Below are positions 1 to 9,401 of a stretch of DNA of 58,227 bases, one piece after another. The number at the start of each line of letters is the position of its first letter. The stretch's first letter is position 1. Source of the stretch: an uncultured Duncaniella sp. (GTDB lineage: Bacteria > Bacteroidota > Bacteroidia > Bacteroidales > Muribaculaceae); NCBI GenBank assembly GCA_910587165.1, contig CAJUKP010000013.1:1-58227 (forward strand), written 5' to 3'. The position numbers and the translations under genes were made by a program. The notes under the pieces are model-generated. The model did no database searches. It worked only from the letters and a program-made list of their open reading frames with translations, and was not told where the DNA came from.

Positions 1-294
<294 letters not shown>

Positions 295-601
295 TTCTGT
301 ATTTGTTGTTCTTTTCTTTTCTATTTTTATAATAGAGCCGAAAGGGACTTACAGAGAATTGTTCTGTTTGTCTTGCTTTCGCAACTGAGATCCCTGCCGT
401 CGGAAATTCCGCTCGGCCGGTCTCGACTGTCTCTTCTGTAACGCCGGATATTCTTGTATTTATTTCCTTGGATGTTTGATTGACGAGAGATTTTTCATGT
501 CATCCCTGAGGATGACACCGTCTCTTGTACTACTTCATCGTTGCAATCATTTCAAAGTTCTCTCGCTTTCTCTTTCGAGAAACCCCGTCGAAAAAGCTCT
601 G

Positions 602-633
602 CAAAGTTACGGACAATTTTCGAAACCTGCAAA
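602..633 (-). promoter_or_regulatory. rrn promoter, proximal
   Basis: On the minus strand a -33 TTTG (630-633) is followed by a 20-bp spacer and TAACTTTG (602-609), which fits the Bacteroidetes primary-sigma consensus TTTG-N19/20-TAnnTTTG. It lies about 305 bp upstream of the 16S 5' end. Confidence 0.8.
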
Positions 634-745
634 CTTTTTGAGGATTTTAACATTGTTTTAACACTTGGTGGTGAACTTTCATTCAAACACCGGGGTTATA
701 ACTTGTTGCCTTGCCTCTGCAAGGGTTACTCCCGAAAAGCGAGTG

Positions 746-777
746 CAAAGGTAGACACTTTTCCATTACCCTCCAAA
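746..777 (-). promoter_or_regulatory. rrn promoter, distal
   Basis: A second perfect promoter on the minus strand: TTTG at 774-777, 20-bp spacer, TACCTTTG at 746-753. It sits 144 bp upstream of the proximal promoter with the same spacer length. Tandem promoters are usual for rRNA operons. Confidence 0.8.
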
Positions 778-953
778 TTTCAAACTCAATTTAACACTTA
801 TTTAACACTTAAAGGCCGTTTTCTCCCTTTTTACCCCCTTTTTTAGCCATATTTTAGCTTTTCAGAGGATTCATCAAAAAAATATCCGGCACAGCACAAT
901 GGTTAACACTACCATTATAACTGTACCGGTATATAAAGTGAATTTATCCTCGC

Positions 954-3383
954 TTATTTAACTTTCACCACACCTCCTGCAGGAATGGTCACGGGAATCC
1001 GCTCCTCATCCATGACAACAGTCGTGCTTCCGCCAAGAGGTGACGAGACACTAACGGAAGTCACCTTTCCATTTTTCCATTCCATATCCACAATGAAGCC
1101 GCCACGCGCACGTAGACCTTTTACACTTCCGTCGCTCCATGCATCAGGCAGAGCAGGAAGCAGAGTCATAGAACCGGGGGTGGACTGGATAAGCATCTCC
1201 GCCACTCCGGCCGTACCGCCAAAATTGCCGTCGATCTGAAACGGAGCGTGAGCGTCGAGCAGATTGGGGTATGTCCCTCCCCCACTTCGACGGTCAGGCC
1301 CTTCATAACGATCAGGGGACACATATCTGAGCAGACGGCGATACATATTATAAGCCTTCTCACTCTGGAGCAGCCGGGCAAGAAGGTTGACACGCCATCC
1401 GGTGCTCCAACCCGTGGTCTCATCCCCCTTTATCTCGAGAGAACGTGATGCGGCGTCGGCAAGCTGAGGTGTTTCCGACACTGAAATATGCCTGCCCGGA
1501 TACAATCCGAACAGATGCGACTGATGGCGATGGCGCGGATCCTCATCCTCCCAGTCATAATACCATTCCTGAAGATTGCCTTTCCGGCCTATCTTATAAG
1601 GATAAAGACGGGGTAGCGTATTATCCACTTCTTCGCGGAAGCCACTATCGACGCCAAGAGCCTCGGCGGCGTCACGTGCATCCATCAGACACTGACGTAT
1701 CATGGCCAGGTCAGCCGCACCTCCATAGAAAGTCGCGCCATGATAACCGCCGTCTGTGACATACTTGTTCTCCGGTGATGTGGAGGGAGAAGTCACAAGA
1801 TGACCATCCCGCTCAATGAGCCAACCGAGACAAAACTCAGCCGCACCCTTGAGCACAGGATAATATTCCTTGAGAAATTCCCTGTCACCTGTGAACAGAT
1901 AATGCTCCCAGATGTGTGTGGCGAGCCATGCACCACCCATATTCCAGTTGGCCCATACCGGATCACCGGAATTAAGACCGACAGGATTGGTCATGGCCCA
2001 TATATCGGAGTTGTGTCCAAGGGCCCAACCGCGGTCAACGCCGAAATAATGACGGGCGGTCTTCTCCCCGCCGACCGACAGATTCTTTATCCAGGGAATC
2101 AGAGCCGTCGCCTGAAGCTCGCCGAGCCCGGTCACCTCAGCCGGCCAATAATTCTCCTCCACATTGATATTAGTGGTATAGTTGCTGCTCCAGGGAGGAA
2201 GAATATATTCATTCCACAAGCCCTGGAGATTGGCAGGCACACCCTTGGTGCGCGAGGATGCTATGAGGAGGTAGCGCCCGTAGTTGAAATAAAGCTCCTC
2301 AAGATCCGGATTTGTCTCATGAAGATCAGTGTAACGCTTCAACTGGACATCGGTAGGCAACGAAGCGATAGAATCAGGTGTGGTGCCAAAATCAATTTCC
2401 ACACGGTCATACAGATCCCTGTAATCCGACAGATGGTCGGCGAGCAAACTGTCATACCCCTTGGCGACCGCACGGTCTATGCGGCCACGCGACAGTGCGA
2501 GATAATCCCGACCCTCGGTGGCTGGATTCTTATCGAAACCGTTGAATCCTGTCACATTAGTTATATAGAGAACGACATCCTTGCTTCCGCATATCTCAAG
2601 TGAGCCATCGGGCATGGAGGCAACATAGCCGTCGGAGGGAACAGCCTTCACTATTGTGGAGAACGGTGTGCCTCTCCCCTCCTCGTAACGGAGTTTCTCC
2701 TCAAACGAGGTATAACCGGGAAGAGACAGATATGCGGCATGGCCGACCGATGTTATGGCGCCGTCATTGGCTGTCACCTTATGTGGCAACTGGGAATCAA
2801 GACGAATCACGGCGTCAACAGGAGTGTCGCTGTGCATACGTACAACAATGACGGAATCTGGTGCGGATGCAAAATAAGTAGTGGAACTTCTGTTCTCCTT
2901 TCCCCCTCTGTCGTCTACAAGCCAGGTACAGGCAACAGCATCCTTCACACTCAACACACGGCCATAGTCTGCCGGCGTCATACCGTCGCGCCCTCTGTAT
3001 GTGATGGTCAGGGAACCCAGCGGTTGATAGTTCTCACTGTAATGCCCCTGCACCTTCATGTGCAGCGAATCTGCCTCACGATAATCTCCACGGTCAAGAG
3101 CAGCACGTATCTCAGGAATAGCCTTCCATGCATCGGGGGTAGTCACTCCGCTTTCCGGCTCACCGGTCCATAGCGTGATATCGTTGAGTGACAAACGGTC
3201 TTCCCCGACGCCACCATAGATGATGGCGCCGAGGTTGCCGTTGCCTATTACTATCGTTTCCTCGAAATACTCAGCCGGACGGTCGAACCTGAGGAGATAA
3301 TTCTCATTATCATCTCCGGCGATTGCCGGAAATGCCGTGAGCACCCCTATGGTGAGTGCCGGCACAAGGAAAAAGTTTTTCAT
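954..3383 (-). CDS. Glycoside hydrolase family 95, alpha-L-fucosidase-like, exported
   Basis: An 809-residue protein with an N-terminal signal peptide (residues 1 to about 22, ending AIAG) and a full-length GH95 fold: beta-sandwich domain, linker, (alpha/alpha)6 barrel and C-terminal beta domain. The family hallmark NLQGLW (385-390), then PPWSSNYTTNIN and NYWP (396-414) is intact; the two Asn of NIN correspond to the catalytic asparagines of known GH95 fucosidases. GH95 members usually remove alpha-1,2-linked L-fucose (or L-galactose) from host or plant glycans, so a periplasmic or outer-membrane role in mucin or hemicellulose use is inferred. It follows ychF on the same strand after 83 bp. 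No SusCD pair is adjacent, so it is not in a visible polysaccharide utilisation locus. Exact substrate unknown. Confidence 0.92.
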   Translation of the reverse strand: MKNFFLVPALTIGVLTAFPAIAGDDNENYLLRFDRPAEYFEETIVIGNGNLGAIIYGGVGEDRLSLNDITLWTGEPESGVTTPDAWKAIPEIRAALDRGDYREADSLHMKVQGHYSENYQPLGSLTITYRGRDGMTPADYGRVLSVKDAVACTWLVDDRGGKENRSSTTYFASAPDSVIVVRMHSDTPVDAVIRLDSQLPHKVTANDGAITSVGHAAYLSLPGYTSFEEKLRYEEGRGTPFSTIVKAVPSDGYVASMPDGSLEICGSKDVVLYITNVTGFNGFDKNPATEGRDYLALSRGRIDRAVAKGYDSLLADHLSDYRDLYDRVEIDFGTTPDSIASLPTDVQLKRYTDLHETNPDLEELYFNYGRYLLIASSRTKGVPANLQGLWNEYILPPWSSNYTTNINVEENYWPAEVTGLGELQATALIPWIKNLSVGGEKTARHYFGVDRGWALGHNSDIWAMTNPVGLNSGDPVWANWNMGGAWLATHIWEHYLFTGDREFLKEYYPVLKGAAEFCLGWLIERDGHLVTSPSTSPENKYVTDGGYHGATFYGGAADLAMIRQCLMDARDAAEALGVDSGFREEVDNTLPRLYPYKIGRKGNLQEWYYDWEDEDPRHRHQSHLFGLYPGRHISVSETPQLADAASRSLEIKGDETTGWSTGWRVNLLARLLQSEKAYNMYRRLLRYVSPDRYEGPDRRSGGGTYPNLLDAHAPFQIDGNFGGTAGVAEMLIQSTPGSMTLLPALPDAWSDGSVKGLRARGGFIVDMEWKNGKVTSVSVSSPLGGSTTVVMDEERIPVTIPAGGVVKVK

Positions 3384-3466
3384 GTCGTTTGAAATGTCAG
3401 GGATTGTAGCTTATTGGGGGAAAGAGGGAGGAGAGAACACCTGTCGGGCACATAGGCCCGGGATGA

Positions 3467-4570
3467 TCAGACGTTGAAGAGGAAGTGCATGATGTCGCCG
3501 TCCTGCACCACGTAATTCTTGCCTTCAACGGCCATTTTACCGGCCTCGCGCACCGCGCTCTCGCTTCCGAGAGTCACGTAATCGTCATATTTTATCACCT
3601 CGGCGCGGATGAAACCCTTCTCGAAATCAGTATGGATCACACCGGCACATTTAGGAGCCTTGCTGCCGTCAATGAAAGTCCAAGCCCTGACCTCATCGGC
3701 ACCGGCGGTGAAAAATGTCTTGAGATTGAGCAGAGCGTAGGCTGCACGGATAAGGCGGGCCACACCGGACTCCTCCAGACCGATCTCGGCAAGGAATTCC
3801 CGGCGCTCCTCGTATGTGTCGAGCTCTGCGATCTCACTCTCGGTCTGCGCCGCAACTATCAGCAGCTGGGCATTCTCATCCTTGATAGCCTCGCGCACCG
3901 CATCGACATACTTGTTGCCATTCACAGCCGATGCATCATCGACATTGCACACATACATCACAGGCTTGGATGTAAGGAGGAAAAGCTCGCGGGCAAACTT
4001 CTGCTCGTCAGGTGTCTCCAGTTCGACGGTACGCGCGGGAAGTCCCTGCTGAAGTGCCTCCTGGAACTTGCGGAGCACCTCATATTGCATCTTGGCCACC
4101 TTGTCGCCTCCGGTCTGCGCCTGTTTCTGAGTGCGGGCTATACGGCTTTCGACAGTCTCAAGATCCTTGATCTGGAGCTCGTAGTCGATAATCTCCTTGT
4201 CACGCACAGGATCGACATTGTTGTGGACATGAGTCACATTGTCGTCATCGAAGCAACGGAGCACATGAAGGATGGCATCAGTCTCGCGGATATTGGCGAG
4301 GAACTTGTTGCCGAGACCCTCACCCTTGCTCGCGCCCTGCACGAGACCGGCGATATCAACAATCTCCACCGTGGCGGGAACGATAGAACGGGGATTGCAC
4401 ATTTCCACCAGCTTGTTAAGCCTGTCATCGGGCACGGTGATCACACCGACATTGGGCTCGATGGTGCAGAAAGGGAAATTGGCCGACTGGGCCTTTGCGT
4501 TGGAGAGACAGTTGAAAAGAGTCGACTTGCCCACGTTGGGGAGTCCGACTATGCCGCATTGAAGTGCCAT
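3467..4570 (-). CDS. ychF: Ribosome-binding ATPase YchF (Obg family)
   Basis: At 367 residues the length is typical of YchF/OLA1. The P-loop GLPNVGKST (residues 8-16), switch region with DIAGLVQGASKGEGLGN (about 70-90) and a C-terminal TGS domain ending in DGDIMHFLFNV are all present. The G4-like element reads NVDD, in line with YchF binding ATP rather than GTP. It is a cytosolic, ribosome-associated P-loop ATPase. The start ATG lies 40 nt downstream of a TACCTTTG box. It is downstream of the Rossmann-like gene on the same strand but has its own promoter, and GH95 follows it. Confidence 0.97.
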   Translation of the reverse strand: MALQCGIVGLPNVGKSTLFNCLSNAKAQSANFPFCTIEPNVGVITVPDDRLNKLVEMCNPRSIVPATVEIVDIAGLVQGASKGEGLGNKFLANIRETDAILHVLRCFDDDNVTHVHNNVDPVRDKEIIDYELQIKDLETVESRIARTQKQAQTGGDKVAKMQYEVLRKFQEALQQGLPARTVELETPDEQKFARELFLLTSKPVMYVCNVDDASAVNGNKYVDAVREAIKDENAQLLIVAAQTESEIAELDTYEERREFLAEIGLEESGVARLIRAAYALLNLKTFFTAGADEVRAWTFIDGSKAPKCAGVIHTDFEKGFIRAEVIKYDDYVTLGSESAVREAGKMAVEGKNYVVQDGDIMHFLFNV

Positions 4571-4609
4571 TTTATTATTTCTATTCTATTCTTGTTCTGA
4601 TTATTTCTG

Positions 4610-4617
4610 CAAAGGTA
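4610..4617 (-). promoter_or_regulatory. -7 promoter element for ychF
   Basis: TACCTTTG on the minus strand, a perfect match to TAnnTTTG, 40 bp before the ychF ATG. A TTTCG about 20 bp upstream may serve as a weak -33. Confidence 0.6.
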
Positions 4618-4625
4618 GCAAATAT

Positions 4626-5108
4626 TTACGATATGGCGAAAAAGGAGTTGTCGGGATGGGCCATAAAGAGATAGAAACGCGCCAACACGTCAACCGGAGC
4701 CTCAGCCCCGCGCAGATGCAGCATCCTCCCGCCACAGGAGCCGAACATCTCATCCTCGGTCATCACGACATCCACCCCACCCCAGTGGCGGGCCAGATCG
4801 GCCGCGACAGCAGAAGGATCGGAAGTGGTGTAAAGACGCGCGCCGACCGACTGGGATAGCGCCATAGCCTCCCTGCCGGCTTCCGAGCATAGAGCGGTGG
4901 CGAGTCCAAGCGACCGTGAGAGCCTGACCACCTCGGCTGCAAGTGCCGAAAGGCCGCGGCTCACCACGAGGATACGCATCGGAGGAAATGCGACCGACAG
5001 CTCATTCACCGCACCCTGACGGCTACGTTTGGCCGCCACACTTACCGGTCGGCCAAGACGACCCGAACGGTAATCATCCATACGTTTTTCAAGATAATTG
5101 TCTGCCAT
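4626..5108 (-). CDS. Rossmann-like protein of unknown function
   Basis: A 160-residue protein starting MADNYLEKRMDDYRSGR; the in-frame start 15 codons upstream is less likely because Bacteroidales proteins of this kind open with the NYLE motif. The middle (MRILVVSRGLSALAAEVVRLSRSLG) resembles the first beta-alpha unit of a nucleotide-binding Rossmann domain, and the rest (GVDVVMTEDEMFGSC) fits a short dehydrogenase-like fold without visible catalytic Tyr-x-x-x-Lys. The protein is therefore either a reduced SDR-like protein or an unrelated small fold. It is upstream of ychF on the same strand and divergent from the transporter at 5186. I do not recognise a named family and assign no function. 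Confidence 0.7.
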   Translation of the reverse strand: MADNYLEKRMDDYRSGRLGRPVSVAAKRSRQGAVNELSVAFPPMRILVVSRGLSALAAEVVRLSRSLGLATALCSEAGREAMALSQSVGARLYTTSDPSAVAADLARHWGGVDVVMTEDEMFGSCGGRMLHLRGAEAPVDVLARFYLFMAHPDNSFFAIS

Positions 5109-5153
5109 TCTGTTTTCAGAATTAAAATCCCTGCAAAAATAGGTAAAAATCAC

Positions 5154-5161
5154 TAATTTTG
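5154..5161 (+). promoter_or_regulatory. -7 promoter element for the SBF-like transporter
   Basis: TAATTTTG matches TAnnTTTG exactly and lies 25 bp before the ATG at 5186. No clear -33 TTTG is visible at the ideal distance. Confidence 0.6.
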
Positions 5162-5185
5162 CACCCTGAAAAAAGAAGAATTGAC

Positions 5186-6109
5186 ATGAACGCAGCCATC
5201 ATCCGCCAACGGCTCAAACCGTGGATGCTTCCCATAGCAATGCTTGGAGGAGTACTGTTCCACAACTTCATCGACGCCATCGCATTCATCGCGCCCTATC
5301 TGATATTCGTGATGCTTCTCATCACATTCTGCCGTGTCAGACCGTCAGAGTTCAAGGTGACACGGCTCTCGGCCGGACTGATCACCGTGCAGATAGCCGG
5401 ATCCATCGCACTCTACTTTCTCATCCTTCCCTATAGCCGGGAAGTCGCGGAAGGAACATTCATCTGCGTCTTCTGCCCGACAGCGACCGCGGCACCGGTG
5501 ATCACAGGTATGTTAGGGGGAAGTGTGGCACGATTAGCCACCTTTTCCATTATATCCAACATATCGGTGGCCGTGCTCGCCCCTGTGATATTCACACTCA
5601 TGGGAAGCGGAGAGACCTCGTTCACATTTCTTGAATCGCTCACCCTGATAGCCACACGTGTGGTGCCGCTGATCATCCTGCCTCTCTTCACGGCCCTCGC
5701 CCTGCTCCGGTTCATGCCCAAGGTCCACCACACCATCTCATCCCACCAGAATCTGTCATTCTATATATGGGCACTGTCACTTTTCATCGTGGTGGGCCGT
5801 GCCGTCAGTTTCATCATGAGCGAACCGGCCGATATGATACCCGAGATGGTGATACTCTCGCTCTTCTCTCTTGTGGTCTGCTGCGGACAGTTCGTGGCAG
5901 GAAGACGCATAGGTTCAAGATGTGGCGACAAGATAGCCGGAGCACAGGGCCTCGGACAAAAAAACACAGTGCTCGCTATCTGGATGGCTCTCACCTACCT
6001 TCATCCCATCACTTCAGTGGCACCGGCCGCCTACGTGGCGTGGCAGAACATCATAAATTCCGCACAACTGTATTTTAAGACCCGTGCCGAAAACCAAAAG
6101 GGAGCGTGA
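5186..6109 (+). CDS. SBF/bile-acid:sodium-symporter-like membrane transporter
   Basis: A 307-residue integral membrane protein with about nine or ten hydrophobic segments spread over its length. Characteristic small-residue motifs include FCPTATAAPVITGMLGG (about 100-117) and GLGQKNTVLAIWMA near residue 265, which resemble the two broken-helix sodium sites of the bile acid:sodium symporter (BASS/SBF) fold. Members move organic anions with Na+ across the inner membrane; the substrate here cannot be told. The start at 5186 is chosen over an upstream TTG because the TTG lies inside the -7 promoter element. The next gene, a Crp-type regulator, starts 60 bp downstream on the same strand. Confidence 0.75.
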   Translation: MNAAIIRQRLKPWMLPIAMLGGVLFHNFIDAIAFIAPYLIFVMLLITFCRVRPSEFKVTRLSAGLITVQIAGSIALYFLILPYSREVAEGTFICVFCPTATAAPVITGMLGGSVARLATFSIISNISVAVLAPVIFTLMGSGETSFTFLESLTLIATRVVPLIILPLFTALALLRFMPKVHHTISSHQNLSFYIWALSLFIVVGRAVSFIMSEPADMIPEMVILSLFSLVVCCGQFVAGRRIGSRCGDKIAGAQGLGQKNTVLAIWMALTYLHPITSVAPAAYVAWQNIINSAQLYFKTRAENQKGA

Positions 6110-6168
6110 GGCGTTAAAATTCAAAGGACCCGTTTTAAGCCTTTTTTAGTTAAATTTTGCATAAGGTC

Positions 6169-6861
6169 ATGGCAGTTAACAGTATGTACGAAAGCCTCCT
6201 CACCCTTCCTCTTTTCAAGGGTCTGAGCTATACACGATTGTCGGAAATCGTAGGCAATACCCGCCTTGCATTTCTGAAATACCTACCCGGTGAGACAATA
6301 CTCACCGCCGGGGAGCCGTGCTCACAGATCAAATTCGTGATCAAGGGTGACGTGCGGCTGACAATCTCCAACTCCACTGACAGCTTCAGGGTGTCGCAGA
6401 CACTCAGGGCCCCTGCCCTCATATCGCCTGACTTCCTGTTCGGGCGACACACCATGTATCCCGGCACAGCCCGGGCCATCGACACTGTCTCGATCATGCA
6501 GATTGACAAAGCCGATCTCATACGGCTGCTGCAATCCGACGAGATATTCATATTCAATTACCTCAATATGCTCTCCACAAACGCCCAGAAAGCCATCGAC
6601 GGCATCATAGCCCTGACATCCGGGTCTCTTGAGGAGCGCATAGCCTACTGGATCATCGCCCTTACCCAGCTCGGATCAGACGATATCGTGCTCTCCGCCC
6701 GTCAGCGCGACCTCTACACCCTCTTCAATGTACAGCGTTCTTCATTCATAGCCACACTCGACTCACTCAAGGAACGCGGGATCATCGACTATGGGACAAA
6801 CGAAATCAGGGTGCTGTCCCGCCGCGCGCTCAGATCTGTCCTGCTCAAAACCCCGGATTAG
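6169..6861 (+). CDS. Crp/Fnr-family transcriptional regulator
   Basis: A 230-residue protein with an N-terminal cyclic-nucleotide-binding-type beta-barrel (about 5-120, including LPGETILTAGEPCSQIKFVIKGDVRL) and a C-terminal winged helix (about 160-225, with SARQRDLYTLFNVQRSSFIATLDSLKERGII). The regulatory ligand is unknown: the RxS cAMP phosphate cassette is not evident and there is no N-terminal cysteine cluster as in Fnr. Start 6169 (MAVNSMYESLL) is preferred to the TTG at 6157, which lies in a TAAATTTTG promoter-like stretch. It follows the SBF-like transporter and may regulate it or distant genes. Confidence 0.88.
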   Translation: MAVNSMYESLLTLPLFKGLSYTRLSEIVGNTRLAFLKYLPGETILTAGEPCSQIKFVIKGDVRLTISNSTDSFRVSQTLRAPALISPDFLFGRHTMYPGTARAIDTVSIMQIDKADLIRLLQSDEIFIFNYLNMLSTNAQKAIDGIIALTSGSLEERIAYWIIALTQLGSDDIVLSARQRDLYTLFNVQRSSFIATLDSLKERGIIDYGTNEIRVLSRRALRSVLLKTPD

Positions 6862-6904
6862 GAATTTTTACACCTATTATATAGGAAATCTTGCCGAGTT
6901 TCAC

Positions 6905-6912
6905 TAATTTTG
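6905..6912 (+). promoter_or_regulatory. -7 promoter element for the M24 aminopeptidase
   Basis: TAATTTTG, an exact TAnnTTTG, 22 bp before the ATG at 6935. A TTG at 6891-6893 may be part of a weak upstream element. Confidence 0.6.
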
Positions 6913-6934
6913 CGGAAACCAAAACCGCAAAACC

Positions 6935-8722
6935 ATGACCTATGACAATATTCCGGCCCGCATAGAGGCCTTCCGTGCCAAAATGCTCGATGCCGGTCTG
7001 CAGGCGGTGATACTTCCACGCACCGACCCGCATCTGAGTGAATATATCTCCGACCACTGGCATATCGTCCGCTATCTCAGCGGATTCTCCGGATCGGCCG
7101 GCACAATGGTGATCACCACCGACAGCGCCCTCGTATGGACCGACAGCCGCTACTTCCTCCAATGCGCCAAGCAGATAGAAGGAACCGGTATCATTCTCAT
7201 GAAAGACGGTCTGCCCGACACCCCGTCGGTGACCGACTATCTCGTGACCACCCTCCACAAAGGTGACACGGTAGGCATCAACGGTCTGCTCATGTCGATT
7301 GACGACACCGCCACTCTTGCATCCCGCCTCCGGTCTGCCGGACTGGGATTAAAGGTCGACTTCGATCCCACGGACAGCGTATGGCCTGACCGTCCGGCAA
7401 TGCCATCCGACAAAATCTTCGTCCATGATGAGAAATATTCCGGCGAGAGCGCATCCTCACGCATAGCCCGCACCCTGGAAGCTGTGAAAGCCGCGGGAGC
7501 GGATTCATATTTCACAGCCGCACTTGACGAGATAGCATGGATGCTCAACATCCGCTCCAACGATGTCCACTGCTCACCGGTGGCTGCATCGTTCCTGTAT
7601 GTCAGCCCCGAAGGCTCCACTCTGTTTGTTGATGCCGCGAAACTCACACCCGAGGTCGAGGCACACCTCAGATCCGCCGGAGTGAACACCCGTCCCTACG
7701 GATCACTGACAGCCGAACTTCCCGCACTGACATCCGGAGCCACTGTGCTCCTGGCCACCACAAGTGCATCCGGAGCAATCGAATCCCTTCTCAAAGGCCA
7801 CTCCATAGTCGCCTCATCACCTGTAGCCATGCTCAAGGCTGTGAAAAACGACGTGCAGATAGCCAATGTGCGCACATCCCATGTGCGTGATGGCGTTGCC
7901 ATGGTTCGCTCGCTCATCGAGATAGAGAAAGCCGTAGCTTCAGGCCGCCCTCTCACCGAGATAGACGTTGCGGAGATACTCGAGAGCAACCGCCGCAAAG
8001 GAGATCTGTTCTACGATCTCAGCTTCGACAGCATCTGTGGTTTCGGCCCGAACGGTGCCATAGTCCACTATACAGCCACCCCCGAAAGCAACACGGCTAT
8101 AACCAAGGACAACCTCCTGCTCATCGACTCGGGCGCGAACTACCTCGACGGAACTACCGACATCACCCGCACCATTGCCATCGGAACTCCCACGGCTGAT
8201 ATGCGGCATGACTTCACACTCGTGATGAAAGGACATATCGCCATTGCCACCGCCATATTCCCCGAAGGCACCCGTGGCGCACAGCTCGACGCCATGGCAC
8301 GTATGCCACTCTGGAAAGAAGGCAAAAGCTATCTCCACGGCACCGGTCACGGTGTGGGATTCTTCCTGAACTGCCACGAAGGGCCGCAAAGCATCCGTCT
8401 CAACGACACCCTCGCGCCACTGACACCCGGAATGCTGACATCCAACGAGCCGGGCGTATATCTGGCCGGCCGCTACGGTATCAGATGCGAGAATCTCGTG
8501 CTCACCATCCCCCACTCCGAGACAGAATTCGGAAAGTTCTATGCTTTCGAGACCATCACCCTATGCCCCTTCGACCGTTCTCTCTTCGACACATCCATCA
8601 TGTCGGACGAAGAGATCCGCTGGGTCGACAATTACCATTCACGCGTCTTCGAACTGCTCAGCCCCTCGCTCGACGAAGAGGAAAAGGCATGGCTCGAGGC
8701 CGCGACACGTCCACTTGCATAA
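6935..8722 (+). CDS. Xaa-Pro aminopeptidase, M24 family, three-domain type
   Basis: At 595 residues it matches the long aminopeptidase P form with two creatinase-like N-terminal domains (about 1-150 and 155-315) and a C-terminal pita-bread catalytic domain (about 320-560) plus an M24C tail. Dinuclear metal ligands are visible: Asp in LIDSGANYLDGTTDITRT, His in HGTGHGVG, Glu in TSNEPGVY and Glu in RCENLVL. It would release N-terminal residues preceding proline from peptides in the cytosol. There is no signal peptide. The carbonic-anhydrase-like gene follows 21 bp downstream and probably shares its transcript. Confidence 0.95.
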   Translation: MTYDNIPARIEAFRAKMLDAGLQAVILPRTDPHLSEYISDHWHIVRYLSGFSGSAGTMVITTDSALVWTDSRYFLQCAKQIEGTGIILMKDGLPDTPSVTDYLVTTLHKGDTVGINGLLMSIDDTATLASRLRSAGLGLKVDFDPTDSVWPDRPAMPSDKIFVHDEKYSGESASSRIARTLEAVKAAGADSYFTAALDEIAWMLNIRSNDVHCSPVAASFLYVSPEGSTLFVDAAKLTPEVEAHLRSAGVNTRPYGSLTAELPALTSGATVLLATTSASGAIESLLKGHSIVASSPVAMLKAVKNDVQIANVRTSHVRDGVAMVRSLIEIEKAVASGRPLTEIDVAEILESNRRKGDLFYDLSFDSICGFGPNGAIVHYTATPESNTAITKDNLLLIDSGANYLDGTTDITRTIAIGTPTADMRHDFTLVMKGHIAIATAIFPEGTRGAQLDAMARMPLWKEGKSYLHGTGHGVGFFLNCHEGPQSIRLNDTLAPLTPGMLTSNEPGVYLAGRYGIRCENLVLTIPHSETEFGKFYAFETITLCPFDRSLFDTSIMSDEEIRWVDNYHSRVFELLSPSLDEEEKAWLEAATRPLA

Positions 8723-8743
8723 CGATTAAATCAGCAACATAAA

Positions 8744-9262
8744 ATGGCACTCATCATACCTGTGCGCGGATTCACTCCCGAGATCGGCCGCGACACATTC
8801 CTGGCGGAAAACGCCACCATAATCGGAGACGTCGTAATGGGCGAAGAATGCAGCGTGTGGTTCAACACCGTCATTCGCGGCGACGTCAACTCAATACGCA
8901 TCGGAAACAGAGTCAACATCCAGGATGGTTCCGTACTCCACACTCTGTATCAGAAATCCACAATCGAGATCGGCGACGATGTCTCGATCGGCCATAATGT
9001 CACCATACATGGAGCCAAGATACACAATCTTGCACTGATCGGTATGGGAGCCGTGGTGATGGACGATGCCGAGGTGGGCGAAGGTGCTCTCGTGGCAGCA
9101 GGTTCCGTCGTGCTTTCACGAACCAAAATAGGACCGAATGAACTTTGGGGAGGAGCTCCGGCGAAATTCATCAAAATGGTCGATCCCGAGACATCCCGGG
9201 AACTGAATACAAAAATAGCACGCAACTACCTCATGTATTCAAAATGGTACACTGAGGAATAG
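8744..9262 (+). CDS. Gamma-carbonic-anhydrase-like hexapeptide-repeat protein
   Basis: A 172-residue left-handed beta-helix protein of the gamma-class carbonic anhydrase/YrdA/PaaY family. Hexapeptide repeats run from about residue 20 to 125 (for example ATIIGDVVMGEECSVWFNTVIRGDVNSIRIG). The three metal-binding histidines of the family fit VLHTLY (H66 region), SIGHNVTIHGAKIH. Whether it is an active carbonic anhydrase or an acyltransferase-like paralogue cannot be decided. It is last in a two-gene unit with the aminopeptidase, and its 3' end abuts palindromic repeat copy A. Confidence 0.9.
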   Translation: MALIIPVRGFTPEIGRDTFLAENATIIGDVVMGEECSVWFNTVIRGDVNSIRIGNRVNIQDGSVLHTLYQKSTIEIGDDVSIGHNVTIHGAKIHNLALIGMGAVVMDDAEVGEGALVAAGSVVLSRTKIGPNELWGGAPAKFIKMVDPETSRELNTKIARNYLMYSKWYTEE

Positions 9263-9273
9263 TAAGTTAACGG

Positions 9274-9401
9274 TCAGAAAAGGATACAAAACGACAAAAG
9301 TTCAAAAGGAACAAATATTTTATTGATTCAGATTCATCAGACTGATAAAAATAAAAAGTTTGTTCCTTTTGAACTTTTGTCTTTTTGTATCCTTTTCCTG
9401 A
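9274..9401. repeat. Long-stem palindromic repeat, copy A
   Basis: The left arm 9274-9315 and right arm 9359-9401 are reverse complements over about 38 bp with one mismatch (arm text begins AAAAGGATACAAAA), separated by an AT-rich loop holding the core TCAGATTCATCAGACTGAT. It fills the whole gap between two convergent genes and ends at the gluQ stop codon. Related copies lie at 10748-10905 and 20382-20496. It could act as a bidirectional terminator and/or be a small mobile repeat. Confidence 0.9.

Larger units (their letters stand above)
295..953 (-). other. rrn leader and upstream region
   Basis: About 660 bases without a protein gene, between the 16S 5' end and the GH95 stop codon. It holds the rRNA leader (roughly 295-590) and two tandem promoters annotated separately. 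The region is rich in short T/C tracts on the plus strand. I see no convincing coding sequence; the ORFs here have no codon bias and overlap the rRNA. There is also no obvious terminator for the GH95 gene, whose transcript would be read into this region. Confidence 0.75.

Noticed and set aside
541..846. ORF over the rrn promoter region
   Set aside because: It overlaps two consensus rRNA promoters and has no recognisable protein features.
1800..2603. 267-codon plus-strand ORF inside the GH95 gene
   Set aside because: Antisense shadow of a full-length, motif-complete GH95 gene.
3485..4600. 371-codon plus-strand ORF opposite ychF
   Set aside because: Antisense shadow with nearly the same extent as ychF, which has all family motifs and a promoter.
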